DNA of 64,000 nt from Streptomyces longisporoflavus (GCF_014649775.1 NZ_BMTR01000003.1:124001-188000); one strand, 5' to 3'. Counted from the stretch's first letter, positions 35,823-45,199 are shown. Numbers and translations are program-made. Notes: generated by a model not told the origin, from the sequence alone.

Positions 35823-36419
35823 ATGCCAGGACAATTCGAAGCCATTCCCGGGGGCGGCGCCGCCGTCGCGCTCGACGAGGTCGAGATCTCGATCATCCGC
35901 TCCCTCGCCGTGCAGCTCCTGGAGCTGATCGGCCCGGGACCGGCCGAGGACGCCTCCGACGACCCCCTCGCGGAGCTGTTCGCGGAGGGTCCGAGCGAGC
36001 CGCCCGCCGACCCGGTCCTCAAGCGACTGCTCCCGGACGCGTACGGCGGCCCCGGCAGCGAGAAGGCCGATGAGGACGAACTGCGCGCGTACTCCTCCGA
36101 GTTCAGGCGCTTCACCGAGAACGACCTGCGGGCCAAGAAGCGCGACGACGCCCTGGTGGTGATCCGCTGCCTCGACGCCACGGCGTCCAGGGGCGAGGGC
36201 GGCGCCGTCCTGAAGCTGTCCGCCGACGAGTCGCGGCACTGGCTGGGCGCGCTCAACGACCTGCGCCTCGCGATCGGCGCCCGCCTCGAAGTGACCGACG
36301 AGGACGACACGGACCTGCTCTTCCAGCTGCCCGACGCCGACCCGCGCAAGCCGATGGTGATGGCCTACCTCTGGCTCGGCGGTCTCCAGGAGACGTTGGT
36401 CGGCACGCTCATCGGTTAG
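35823..36419 (+). CDS. DUF2017 protein downstream of clpS
   Basis: The 198-residue protein is a DUF2017 family member, typically found right after clpS in actinobacteria. It has a helical EVEISIIRSLAVQLLELIG segment (about 19-37) and an acidic, disordered middle. Its role is unknown but context suggests a link to Clp proteolysis. The ATG at 35823 lies 11 bases after the clpS stop. Confidence 0.85.
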   Translation: MPGQFEAIPGGGAAVALDEVEISIIRSLAVQLLELIGPGPAEDASDDPLAELFAEGPSEPPADPVLKRLLPDAYGGPGSEKADEDELRAYSSEFRRFTENDLRAKKRDDALVVIRCLDATASRGEGGAVLKLSADESRHWLGALNDLRLAIGARLEVTDEDDTDLLFQLPDADPRKPMVMAYLWLGGLQETLVGTLIG

Positions 36420-36769
36420 AAGTCACACCGTAGCTTCCGCAAAGTCGGTGTATAGACCAGTGACCATCACCGTTCGCTCATCGGACGCTCAAATCCGGAT
36501 AACGATCGCGTCACTTCCGTGCCCGCCTTTGAGGCCGTGAGGGAATTTTGTCCGGTTCTTCTCGTGGCGTGAGCCACACGCGGCTCGACCGATCACTGTT
36601 GCGGCCGTGATAAATCTTCACGACCACTCGGTGACGCCACCCATGTCACCGGTGGCGCTCGGGCCGGCAGACCGCCGGTAGCACTCCATCCATATCCGGG
36701 GGGATCAGGACCTGATCCGTTGCCATCCGCAGACGCGGGCACGGATCTAGCGTGGAGAAAGGCGTCACC
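36420..36769. other. 350-base promoter region of the amino-acid permease
   Basis: This AT-enriched gap holds no gene. At 36446-36462 there is an imperfect GGTGTATAGACCAGT that looks like a DasR-type half-site but with a shifted centre. The permease ribosome site GGAGAAAGG begins near 36754. No hairpin terminator is evident after the DUF2017 gene. Confidence 0.5.
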
Positions 36770-38242
36770 ATGACCTCAGTGCAGGTCGAAGAGCATCACG
36801 ACGGCAATGAGGCCGGCGGAGCGGGCGGTTCGTCCGGCTCCTCGGGCGAGGGCTATCAGCGCGGGCTCGGGGCCCGGCAGATCCAGATGATCGCGATCGG
36901 CGGTGCCATCGGCACCGGCCTGTTCCTCGGCGCGGGCAAGGCCATTCACAAGGCCGGCCCGAGCCTCATCCTGGCGTACGCCATCGCCGGCCTCGTCATC
37001 TTCTTCATCATGCGGGCCCTGGGCGAGCTGCTCATGTACCGCGCCGTGTCGGGCTCCTTCTCGGAGTACGCGCGCGAATTCATCGGCCCCTTCTTCGGGT
37101 ACGTGACCGGCTGGACGTACTGGCTCTTCTGGGTCGTCACCGGCATCACAGAAGTAACGGCAGCGGCCCAGTACATGCAGTACTGGACCCACGACGCCAT
37201 CCCTCAATGGGCCTACGCGCTGATCTTCACGGTCATCCTGTACGGCGCCAACCTGATCTCCGTGAAGCTCTTCGGCGAGCTCGAGTTCTGGTTCTCGATG
37301 GTCAAGGTCACCGCGATCATCGGCATGATCCTGATCTGCGCCGGCATCCTCACCATCGGCTTCTCCGACGCCGGTGACACCGCGTCCGTCTCCCACCTGT
37401 GGGACCAGGGCGGCTTCTTCCCCAACGGCATCGGCTCCACGCTGATGACGCTCCAGATCGTGATGTTCGCCTTCCTCGCCGTCGAGCTGGTCGGCGTCAC
37501 CGCGGGCGAGTCCAAGGACCCCAAGACCGTCCTGCCCAAGGCCATCAACACCGTGCCGTGGCGCATCGCCGTCTTCTACGTCGGCGCGCTCATCATGATC
37601 CTCTCGGTCGTGCCGTGGACCACGTTCCAGCCGGGCGTCTCGCCGTTCGTGGCGGCGTTCGAGGAGATGGGCCTGGGTATCGGCGCCGCGATCGTCAACT
37701 TCGTCGTCCTGACGGCCGCGCTCTCCTCCTGCAACTCCGGCATGTACTCCACCGGCCGCATGCTGCGCGACCTGGCGCTCAACGGCCAGGGCCCGAAGTT
37801 CTTCACCAAGCTGACGAAGAACGGCCTGCCCCTTGTCGGCACCACCTTCTCGGCCACGCTGATGCTGGTCGGCGTCTGGATCAACTACCAGTGGCCGGGC
37901 GAGGCGTTCAACTACGTCGTCTCCTTCGCGACCATCTCCGGCATGTGGGCCTGGATCATGATCCTGGTCTGCCAGATCAAGTACCGCCGCAAGGCCGACC
38001 GCGGCGAGCTGCCGCAGTCCACCTTCCGGGCGCCCGGCGCCCCGTACACGAGCTGGTTCGCGCTCGCCTTCATCGCGATGGTCATCGTGATGATGGGCAT
38101 CGACAAGGACGCGCGGATCTCGCTCTACGCGGCTCCGGTCTGGGCGCTGATCCTCGGTGTCGGCTACCTGGTCATGCAGCGCAAGAACAAGGACTCGGCG
38201 GACGGCGGCCGGCCGGGCCCGAAGGACGCGGTCAAGTCCTGA
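36770..38242 (+). CDS. Amino-acid permease (AAT/GABA permease family)
   Basis: The 490-residue protein has about 12 hydrophobic helices after a polar head. The family opening ARQIQMIAIGGAIGTGLFLG near residues 36-55 and ESKDPKTVLPKAINTVPWRI near 246-265 place it with APC-family amino-acid permeases such as GabP and AnsP. The ATG at 36770 is preceded by GGAGAAAGG. The substrate is not determined. It stands alone between clpS/DUF2017 and the Mec gene. Confidence 0.88.
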   Translation: MTSVQVEEHHDGNEAGGAGGSSGSSGEGYQRGLGARQIQMIAIGGAIGTGLFLGAGKAIHKAGPSLILAYAIAGLVIFFIMRALGELLMYRAVSGSFSEYAREFIGPFFGYVTGWTYWLFWVVTGITEVTAAAQYMQYWTHDAIPQWAYALIFTVILYGANLISVKLFGELEFWFSMVKVTAIIGMILICAGILTIGFSDAGDTASVSHLWDQGGFFPNGIGSTLMTLQIVMFAFLAVELVGVTAGESKDPKTVLPKAINTVPWRIAVFYVGALIMILSVVPWTTFQPGVSPFVAAFEEMGLGIGAAIVNFVVLTAALSSCNSGMYSTGRMLRDLALNGQGPKFFTKLTKNGLPLVGTTFSATLMLVGVWINYQWPGEAFNYVVSFATISGMWAWIMILVCQIKYRRKADRGELPQSTFRAPGAPYTSWFALAFIAMVIVMMGIDKDARISLYAAPVWALILGVGYLVMQRKNKDSADGGRPGPKDAVKS

Positions 38243-38374
38243 CAGCCTGACGGTGGAGTCCTGATCACCTCCCGGACGTCCTGAGCACCGCCTGATCACC
38301 AGCTGATCCCAGCATGTGGGCCGGTCCGTACCACTCTTCGGTACGGGCCGGCCCTTCTGCTTATCCTGGCTGCC

Positions 38375-38797
38375 ATGCTGACCCTCACCCAGGCCCTCCA
38401 CGACCAGATCGTCGCGCACGCACGCCAGGACCACCCCGACGAGGCCTGCGGTGTGGTCGCGGGCCCGGAGGGCACGGACCGCCCGGAACGCTTCATCCCG
38501 ATGCTGAACGCGGCCCGCTCGCCCACGTTCTACGAGTTCGACTCCACCGACCTCCTCAAGCTCTACCGCGAGATGGACGACCGCGACGAGGAGCCGGTGA
38601 TCGTCTACCACTCGCACACGGCCACCGAGGCATACCCCTCGCGCACGGACATCTCGTACGCCAACGAGCCTGGCGCCCACTACGTCCTGGTCTCCACGGC
38701 CGACACCGACGGCGCGGGCGAGTTCCAGTTCCGCTCCTTCCGGATCGTCGAGGGCGAGGTCACCGAAGAAGAGGTGAAGGTCGTCCAGGCATACTGA
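38375..38797 (+). CDS. mec: JAMM/MPN+ metalloprotease, Mec-like CysO-cysteine hydrolase
   Basis: The 140-residue protein is a JAMM protease: Glu23 (DEACGVV) and the metal motif His79-X-His81-X7-Ser89-XX-Asp92 in VYHSHTATEAYPSRTD. In mycobacteria, Mec releases cysteine from CysO-cysteine in a sulfur-carrier cysteine pathway. The cysO and cysM genes lie 3.4 kb further, beyond the B12 importer. The stop is 13 bases before the riboswitch. The function is inferred from the family and the shared locus. Confidence 0.88.
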   Translation: MLTLTQALHDQIVAHARQDHPDEACGVVAGPEGTDRPERFIPMLNAARSPTFYEFDSTDLLKLYREMDDRDEEPVIVYHSHTATEAYPSRTDISYANEPGAHYVLVSTADTDGAGEFQFRSFRIVEGEVTEEEVKVVQAY

Positions 38798-38809
38798 GCT
38801 GACCTTTGA

Positions 38810-38944
38810 GGCGGCAGGACCCAGGAAGCCGGTGCGAGTCCGGCACGGTCCCGCCACTGTGACCCCACCCCTCGCGGGCGGGGCAGTCAGGAACTGACCT
38901 GCCGCCTTCTTCTCCCACGACGCAGGGGACGCGGAAATCCCCTG
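38810..38944 (+). promoter_or_regulatory. Cobalamin riboswitch with expression-platform hairpin
   Basis: The core shows the B12 aptamer marks: GGAAGCCGGTG, AGTCCGGCACGGTCCCGCCAC and a late GTCAGGAACTGACC. A perfect 9-bp P1 closes it (38810-38818 with 38898-38906). Behind it, CAGGGGA pairs with TCCCCTG (38923-38929 and 38938-38944), right before the GGAGGAGG ribosome site of btuF, which fits translational control when B12 is bound. Confidence 0.93.
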
Positions 38945-38961
38945 GAGGAGGCAGCTCAGCC

Positions 38962-39936
38962 ATGTCCCGTCCCATACGCGCGTCCCTGCGCGTGCTCACC
39001 GCCGCGGCCCTGCTCGCCCCGCTCGCCGCGTGCTCGTCCGCCTCCGAGGGCGGCACGTCGAAGTCGGAGTCCGAAGCCCCCGGCTTCCCGTACACGGTCA
39101 CGAACTGCGGCGTGAGGACGACGTACGACGCACCCCCGAAGCGCGCCGTGACGATGAACCAGCACACGACGGAAGTCATGCTGGAACTGGGCCTGAAGGA
39201 CCGCCTTGCCGGAACGGCGTACCTGGACGACAAGGTACTGCCGCGATACGCGAAGGCGTACGCGGACACCCCCGTCCTCGCCGAGGAGTACCCCTCGTAC
39301 GAGAAACTCCTGGCCGCGAACCCCGACTTCGTCTACGGCGGCTACGTGAGCGCCTTCCAGGCGGGCGAGGGCCGAAGCCGCGAAACCCTGGCGAAGTCCG
39401 GCATCAAGAGCCGCCTCAACGTCGAGGGCTGCGCGAAGCGGCCCGTGTCGATGAACGACGTCTACCAGGAGGTCCGCGAGGTCGGCAGCACCTTCGGCGT
39501 GCGGGCGCGGGCGGACGAGTGGGTCGGCGAGGCCAAGCGGGAACTGGCCGCCACGGCCCAGAAGCTGAAGTCCCGGAAGCCGCTCCCCGTCTTCGTCTAC
39601 GACAGCGGCGACAAGACCGCGTTCACGGCGGGCGGCCGGGGCATCGGCAACGACATCATCGAGCGGGCGGGCGGCAGGAACGTCTTCGCCGACCTGGACA
39701 AGTCCTTCGGCGACGCGTCCTGGGAGTCGGTCGTCGACCGGCGGCCCGAGACGATCGTCATCCTCGACTACGGCGGCACGACGGTCGCCCAGAAGAAGAA
39801 GCGCCTCCTGAACGACCCCGTCCTCGCGAACGTCCCCGCCATCAAGCACAAGCGCTTCGCGGTCCTGCCGCTGTCGGACGTGGTGACGGGGGTGCGGGCA
39901 CCGGGGGCGGTGAAGAAGCTGGCGGACCAGCTGTGA
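38962..39936 (+). CDS. btuF: Vitamin B12 ABC transporter substrate-binding lipoprotein
   Basis: The 324-residue protein has a lipobox (LAPLAACS, Cys24) and a helical-backbone binding-protein fold of the BtuF/FhuD type. The cobalamin riboswitch directly in front marks it as the B12-binding component, although related proteins bind siderophores. GGAGGAGG at 38944-38951 is a strong ribosome site. Its stop overlaps the permease start (GTGA). It starts the importer operon. Confidence 0.88.
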   Translation: MSRPIRASLRVLTAAALLAPLAACSSASEGGTSKSESEAPGFPYTVTNCGVRTTYDAPPKRAVTMNQHTTEVMLELGLKDRLAGTAYLDDKVLPRYAKAYADTPVLAEEYPSYEKLLAANPDFVYGGYVSAFQAGEGRSRETLAKSGIKSRLNVEGCAKRPVSMNDVYQEVREVGSTFGVRARADEWVGEAKRELAATAQKLKSRKPLPVFVYDSGDKTAFTAGGRGIGNDIIERAGGRNVFADLDKSFGDASWESVVDRRPETIVILDYGGTTVAQKKKRLLNDPVLANVPAIKHKRFAVLPLSDVVTGVRAPGAVKKLADQL

Positions 39937-41051
39937 GGCGGCTCTCTGTTTCTCGGCCCGTCCGGCGTTTGAGGACGAACCCGGCGGAGCCGGTGATCGA
40001 CGGCAACCGTGCCGCGGTCAGCAGGAGACTCCGCTACGGCGTGGTCGTCGCCGGACTGCTCGCGGCACTCGCGGTGGCGGTCGTCGCGGGCCTGGCCCTG
40101 GGGTCGGTCCGCATCCCCACGTCCGACGTCCTGGAGATCCTGACGGGAGGGGCACAGCCCTCCCCGTTCCGCACGATCGTGCTGGACGTCCGCCTGCCCC
40201 GGGTCCTGCTCGGCGCAGCCGTAGGCGCCGGGCTCGCCGTCATCGGCACCGTCCTCCAGGCCCTCGTGAGGAACCCCCTGGCCGACCCCTTCCTCCTCGG
40301 CGTCTCCTCCGGCGCCTCGGCCGGGGCCGTCGCCGTGATCGTCCTCGGGAGCGTCTTCGGCATCGGCGCCGGACTCGCCACCACCGTCACCATCCCCGCC
40401 GCGGCCTTCGCCGGCGCCCTGCTCTCGCTGCTCGTCGTCTACACCCTGGCGAGGTCGGGAGGCGGCGGCTTCGCCACCGGGCGGCTGATCCTGGCCGGAG
40501 TGGCCGTCTCGTACATCCTCTCCGCCCTGACCAGCCTCATCCTGATCACAGCCGACAGCGCGGACCACCTGAAGGAAGTCCTGTACTGGACGCTCGGCGG
40601 CCTCGGCAGCGCCCGCTGGGACATGCTCGCCCTGCCCGGCACCGCGCTCATCGCCGGCACGGCGCTGCTCGTCGCCCTGGCCCGCCCCCTGGACCTGCTC
40701 CTGGTCGGCGAGGAGGGTGCCACCGTCCTCGGCCTGGACACGGCCCGCTTCCGCGCCGCCGTCTTCGTCCTCGCCTCGCTCCTGACCGGCGTACTCGTCG
40801 CGTACAGCGGGGCCATCGGCTTCGTCGGCCTGATGGTGCCGCACGCGGCCCGGATGCTGGTCGGCGCCGCCCACCGGGCGCTCCTGCCGGTGGCGGCCCT
40901 GCTGGGCGCGTTGTTCCTGGTGGCCGCCGACCTCGCCGCGCGCACGGTCGCGGCGCCGCAGGACATCCCGGTCGGCGTCCTCACGGCGCTGACGGGCGGC
41001 CCGTTCTTCCTGTGGATGCTGCGAAGGAACCGTACGGAGGCAACCGCATGA
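39933..41051 (+). CDS. btuC: B12 ABC transporter permease (FecCD family)
   Basis: The 372-residue permease has about ten helices and the FecCD marks RLPRVLLGAAVGAGLAVIGTVLQ (about 83-105, here abbreviated) and NPLADPFLLGVSSGA near residues 110-124. The GTG at 39933 overlaps the btuF stop. Its first ~25 residues (about 9-21 reads RPVRRLRTNPAEP) are encoded by an inverted copy of the dispersed palindromic repeat, which is an unusual N-terminal insertion. Alternative GTG starts at 39993 and near 40040 lie after it. Confidence 0.85.
   Translation: MRRLSVSRPVRRLRTNPAEPVIDGNRAAVSRRLRYGVVVAGLLAALAVAVVAGLALGSVRIPTSDVLEILTGGAQPSPFRTIVLDVRLPRVLLGAAVGAGLAVIGTVLQALVRNPLADPFLLGVSSGASAGAVAVIVLGSVFGIGAGLATTVTIPAAAFAGALLSLLVVYTLARSGGGGFATGRLILAGVAVSYILSALTSLILITADSADHLKEVLYWTLGGLGSARWDMLALPGTALIAGTALLVALARPLDLLLVGEEGATVLGLDTARFRAAVFVLASLLTGVLVAYSGAIGFVGLMVPHAARMLVGAAHRALLPVAALLGALFLVAADLAARTVAAPQDIPVGVLTALTGGPFFLWMLRRNRTEATA
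39956..39998 (-). repeat. Dispersed palindromic repeat, inverted copy inside the btuC 5' end
   Basis: Read on the minus strand, this segment is CACCGGCTCCGCCGGG...TTCGTCCTCAAACGCCGGACGGGC, the same unit as copies 1 and 2. It lies within the first codons of btuC, or between an upstream stop and a later start. It also contains GGCGGAG followed by GTG, so it may supply a start site. Confidence 0.8.
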
Positions 41052-41863
41052 GCGTCCCGGCCGAGCTGCGCACGGAGTCCCTCACCTACCGCACGGGCAC
41101 GGGCCCGGGCGGGAAAACCCTCGTCGACGACGTCAGCCTGCACGCCGAACCGGGCGAGACAGTCGGCCTCGTCGGCCCCAACGGCAGCGGCAAGACCACC
41201 CTCCTGCGTTGCGTCTACGGCACCCTCGCCCCCACCGCCGGCCGCGTGCTCCTGGACGGCGCCGACCTGGCGGCGGGCTCGGCCAAGGACCGCGCCCGCC
41301 GTATCGCCACCGTCCCGCAGGACGGGCACACCGGCTTCGAGCTCACCGTCCGGCAGATCGTCGCCATGGGCCGCTCCCCGCACAAGCGCTTCTGGGAGGC
41401 GGACAGCGCGCGGGACGCCGCCCTAGTGGACGCGGCCCTGGCCCGGGTCGGTGCGGCGGACCTCGCGCACCGCGCCTTCGCCGGGCTCTCCGGCGGCGAG
41501 CGCCAGCGCGCCCTGGTGGCGAGGGCGCTGGTGCAACAGCCCGGGGTCCTCGTACTCGACGAACCCACCAATCACCTGGACATCCGCTACCAACTGGAGA
41601 TCCTCGCCCTGGTCCGCGATCTCGGCACGACGAATCTCCTCGCCCTGCACGACCTCAATCTGGCGGCCTACTACTGCGACCGCCTGTACGTGCTCGACCG
41701 CGGCCGTCTCGTCGCGTCGGGAGCCCCGAAGGAGGTCCTGACCAGCAAGCTCCTCGCCGAGGTCTACGGGGTGACGGCGGAGGTCGCGGTGCATCCGGCG
41801 ACGGGCGCGCCCACGGTCACCTACCTGCCGCCGACCGCGCCACGGCTGCCCCCATCCACGTGA
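41048..41863 (+). CDS. btuD: B12 ABC transporter ATPase
   Basis: The 271-residue ATPase has Walker A GPNGSGKTT (about 41-49), the signature LSGGERQRAL near 147-156 and Walker B VLVLDEPTNHLD near 169-180. It is the FecE/BtuD type partner of the FecCD permease. Its ATG overlaps the permease stop. The operon order btuF, btuC, btuD is complete, and the 318-base stretch after it leads to the cysteine genes. Confidence 0.9.
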   Translation: MSVPAELRTESLTYRTGTGPGGKTLVDDVSLHAEPGETVGLVGPNGSGKTTLLRCVYGTLAPTAGRVLLDGADLAAGSAKDRARRIATVPQDGHTGFELTVRQIVAMGRSPHKRFWEADSARDAALVDAALARVGAADLAHRAFAGLSGGERQRALVARALVQQPGVLVLDEPTNHLDIRYQLEILALVRDLGTTNLLALHDLNLAAYYCDRLYVLDRGRLVASGAPKEVLTSKLLAEVYGVTAEVAVHPATGAPTVTYLPPTAPRLPPST

Positions 41864-41932
41864 TGGACGCGAACCGTCCACCATGCGAGATCACATTCCA
41901 GAACCCGGACCGGGAATCGATACGATGACCGC

Positions 41933-42034
41933 ATGGTTCCCCACGACGTGAGCGACAAGATGCCGGGCATGCTGCTCGTTGCGCGTCTGCACGTCGATTT
42001 GTGCAGGCTCTCCAGCGCGATCTGTTCGCGCTGA
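41933..42034 (+). CDS. Probable cysteine-sensing leader peptide before cysO
   Basis: A short open frame of 33 codons starts at ATG 41933 and ends at TGA 42032. It encodes a peptide with VARLHVDLC and SSAICSR, and has cysteines at positions 24 and 31. Streptomyces annotation commonly lists such HVDLC-containing short peptides as putative leaders, which I recall rather than checked. It sits 150 bases before cysO. The role as a cysteine-dependent attenuator is inferred. Confidence 0.55.
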   Translation: MVPHDVSDKMPGMLLVARLHVDLCRLSSAICSR

Positions 42035-42181
42035 CAGCCGCCGCCGTACGGCCGTGAGCCGCGGCGCCATCCCCGCGTAGAGCCTTGCGCAGTAAAGCCT
42101 CACGCATCCGCACTTACGCACCCGCACCACCGGGCCGCCGCGCGCCCACCCACGTGACTCTCCCGACAGGAGCCCCCAGCC

Positions 42182-42469
42182 ATGGCCATCGAGGTCCGCA
42201 TCCCGACCATCCTCCGCACCTACACCGACGGCGCCAAGGCCGTCGAGGGCAGCGGTGACACCCTCTCCGAGCTCTTCGCCGACCTCGACTCGCGGCACGC
42301 GGGCATCGCCGAGCGACTCATCGACCCGGCGAACGACGGCAAGCTGCGCCGCTTCGTGAACGTCTACCTGAACGACGAGGACGTCCGCTTCCTGGACGGC
42401 ATCTCCACCAAGCTCACGGACGGCGACAACGTCACGATCCTCCCGGCCGTGGCCGGCGGCATGGTCTGA
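42182..42469 (+). CDS. cysO: CysO-type sulfur carrier protein (ThiS/MoaD fold) with extended C-terminus
   Basis: The 95-residue protein has the beta-grasp sulfur-carrier pattern, with IEVRIPTILRTYTDG at the start and LTDGDNVTILPAVAGG near the end. Mycobacterial CysO ends at the Gly-Gly, while this protein ends GGMV, so two residues must be removed before the terminus can be activated. The JAMM protease Mec is the likely trimming enzyme; inference from the QbsE/QbsD-type system. It lies six bases before cysM. Confidence 0.88.
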   Translation: MAIEVRIPTILRTYTDGAKAVEGSGDTLSELFADLDSRHAGIAERLIDPANDGKLRRFVNVYLNDEDVRFLDGISTKLTDGDNVTILPAVAGGMV

Positions 42470-43429
<960 letters not shown>

Positions 43430-43464
43430 GGCGTAGGGCTCTGGCGCCCGGCGGAGCGGTTCGT

Positions 43465-43535
43465 CACCGGCTCTGCCGGGTTCGTCCTCAAGTGCCGGAC
43501 GGGCTGGATATCTCCAGCCCGTCCGGCGTTTGCGG
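43465..43535 (+). repeat. Dispersed palindromic repeat with long perfect hairpin
   Basis: One copy (CACCGGCTCTGCCGGG...CCGGACGGGCTGGA, starting 43465) is joined to an inverted partial copy through TATC, giving a perfect 15-bp stem (GCCGGACGGGCTGGA 43494-43508 with its complement 43513-43527). The hairpin may serve as a terminator for cysM. Two nearby repeat copies in opposite orientation are seen. Confidence 0.8.
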
Positions 43536-43558
43536 GTGGGCCTGGCGTTCGGGGTTCT

Positions 43559-43602
43559 CAGCCCGTCCGGCGTTTGAGGACGAGCTCGGCGCAGCCGGTG
43601 AT
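43559..43602 (-). repeat. Dispersed palindromic repeat, inverted copy 5
   Basis: CAGCCCGTCCGGCG...GAGGACGAGCTCGGCGCAGCCGGTGA is the same unit in reverse, with a few changes. It is followed by GGGTCCGGGGCGGAGCCCCGG (about 43620-43640), another stem type frequent in this genus. No gene is present up to 43711. Confidence 0.75.
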
Positions 43603-43711
43603 TTCCCGGGCCGAGAGCCGGGGTCCGGGGCGGAGCCCCGGTTTGGGGAAGGGGCGGGACTGGGGAAAGCCCCGCAGGGTCCGCCCCACCCCGCCGCCTA
43701 CTCCGCCCGCC

Positions 43712-44209
43712 CTACCCCGCCAGGTACCGCACCTGATCCCACAACGCCGGATCCACCAGCCCCGCCCGCCTGCGGAACTCCCACACCGGAACATCCCGCA
43801 GCTCATCCGTCTCCAGAAAACTGGGCCGCCCCCGCGCGTCCCCGACCGACCCCGGCGGCAGCGGAATCACCCCGCCCCGGTCATCGTGGTACTTACTGGT
43901 GATCTTCGCGACGACCGCGCTCTCGCCCCGCACGGACAGCACCAGGCAAGGCCGGTCCTTCTTGCCGGGCCCGTCCTCGTACGGCACCCGCGCCCACCAG
44001 ATCTCCGCCGGTTTCGGCGCGGGCAGCCGACGTCGCGGACCGCGCGGCCGGCGAGGCGGCCGACCCGCGGACCGACCCGCCGGACGACCCGGCGGACGGG
44101 TGGCCCGGCCACGGGGCCCGCGGCTGCCACGCCCCCAACCGTCCACCACGGTGGCGACCACCGCGAGCACCACCACAGCGGCCAGGGCGAGCCACCACGA
44201 CGTATCCAT
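43712..44209 (-). CDS. PemK/MazF-like domain protein with N-terminal membrane anchor
   Basis: The 165-residue protein has one hydrophobic N-terminal helix (ALAAVVVLAVVATVV, about 7-21), a basic Arg/Pro-rich linker with GRPAGRSAGRPPRRPRG (about 45-61), and a PemK/MazF-like beta-barrel domain: EIWWARVPYEDGPGKKDRPCL then VLSVRGESAVVAKITSKYH. No antitoxin is adjacent. The membrane anchor makes an RNase toxin role uncertain. The ATG at 44209 begins the helix. Confidence 0.7.
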   Translation of the reverse strand: MDTSWWLALAAVVVLAVVATVVDGWGRGSRGPRGRATRPPGRPAGRSAGRPPRRPRGPRRRLPAPKPAEIWWARVPYEDGPGKKDRPCLVLSVRGESAVVAKITSKYHDDRGGVIPLPPGSVGDARGRPSFLETDELRDVPVWEFRRRAGLVDPALWDQVRYLAG

Positions 44210-44432
44210 ACCGCAGACGGTACCGGCGCACCCCCCGCCCCGCGCGCCCCCCGAACCGGTGACAGCGCAGGTGAGTTCTCCCACAACGGCCCTCGGCGGA
44301 GGAGCGACCGGCCCTTTTGCGCCTTACGCTCGACGGACTGAAGCACTCCACGAAGGGCCTCTCGCAAGGCCCTTCGCGAGCCCCGCAAGGCCCCCGCACA
44401 ACCCCCGTTTCGCTCCCGGAGGTCTCCGCTCC

Positions 44433-45185
44433 ATGAAGCTCACCGTCGTCGGCTGCTCGGGGTCGTTTCCGTCCGCGGACTCGGCCTGTTCGAGCTACCT
44501 CGTAGAGGCCGACGGCTTCCGGCTGCTGCTCGACATGGGCAATGGTGCCCTCGGCGAGCTGCAGCGCCATGTCGGTCTGTACGACCTGGACGCGATCTTC
44601 CTCAGCCATCTGCACGCCGACCACTGCATCGACATGTGCGCCTACTTCGTGGCGCGCTACTACCGGCACGAAGGCGGCCGCTGCGCCCCCATCCCGGTCT
44701 ACGGACCCGAGGGCACCGAACAGCGCCTGACCACGGCCTACGCAGACACCCCCTCGGCCTCCTCGATGAGCGAGGTCTTCGACTTCCACACCGTCAAGCC
44801 CGCCTCGTTCGACATCGGCCCGTTCTCCGTCCGTACGGAGAAGGTGCACCACCCCGTCGAGGCGTACGGCATCCGCGTCGAGCACGGGGGCAAGTCCCTC
44901 ACGTACTCGGGAGACACGGGTGTGTGCGGCGTGCTCGACGAACTGGCCGCCGACACCGACCTGTTCCTGTGCGAGGCGGCCTTCACGCACGGCAAGGAGA
45001 ACATCCCCGACCTGCACCTCAACGGCCGTGAGGCGGGCGAGTCCGCCCAGCGCGCGGGTGCCGCGCGTCTCCTCCTCACGCACATCCCGCCGTGGACGGA
45101 CCCGCAGGTGAACCTGGCGGACGCGCGAGCCGCGTACGACGGACCGACGGAACTCGCGAAGGCCGGACAGGTATACGAGATCTAG
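44433..45185 (+). CDS. Metallo-beta-lactamase-fold hydrolase
   Basis: The 250-residue protein carries the MBL metal motif HLHADH (59-64, from FLSHLHADHCIDM) and later metal ligands in YSGDTGVC and LLTHIPPW. The domain resembles the ribonuclease Z/CPSase-like group of small MBL hydrolases in actinobacteria. It sits upstream of rph-region PTS genes but converges with nagE1. The ATG at 44433 follows CCGGAGG. The substrate is unknown. Confidence 0.88.
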   Translation: MKLTVVGCSGSFPSADSACSSYLVEADGFRLLLDMGNGALGELQRHVGLYDLDAIFLSHLHADHCIDMCAYFVARYYRHEGGRCAPIPVYGPEGTEQRLTTAYADTPSASSMSEVFDFHTVKPASFDIGPFSVRTEKVHHPVEAYGIRVEHGGKSLTYSGDTGVCGVLDELAADTDLFLCEAAFTHGKENIPDLHLNGREAGESAQRAGAARLLLTHIPPWTDPQVNLADARAAYDGPTELAKAGQVYEI

Positions 45186-45199
45186 CGCCTGGCGACACG

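Noticed and set aside
36446..36462. DasR-like site before the amino-acid permease
   Set aside because: The two half-sites are out of register by one base and the second arm is incomplete, so a functional dre is unlikely.
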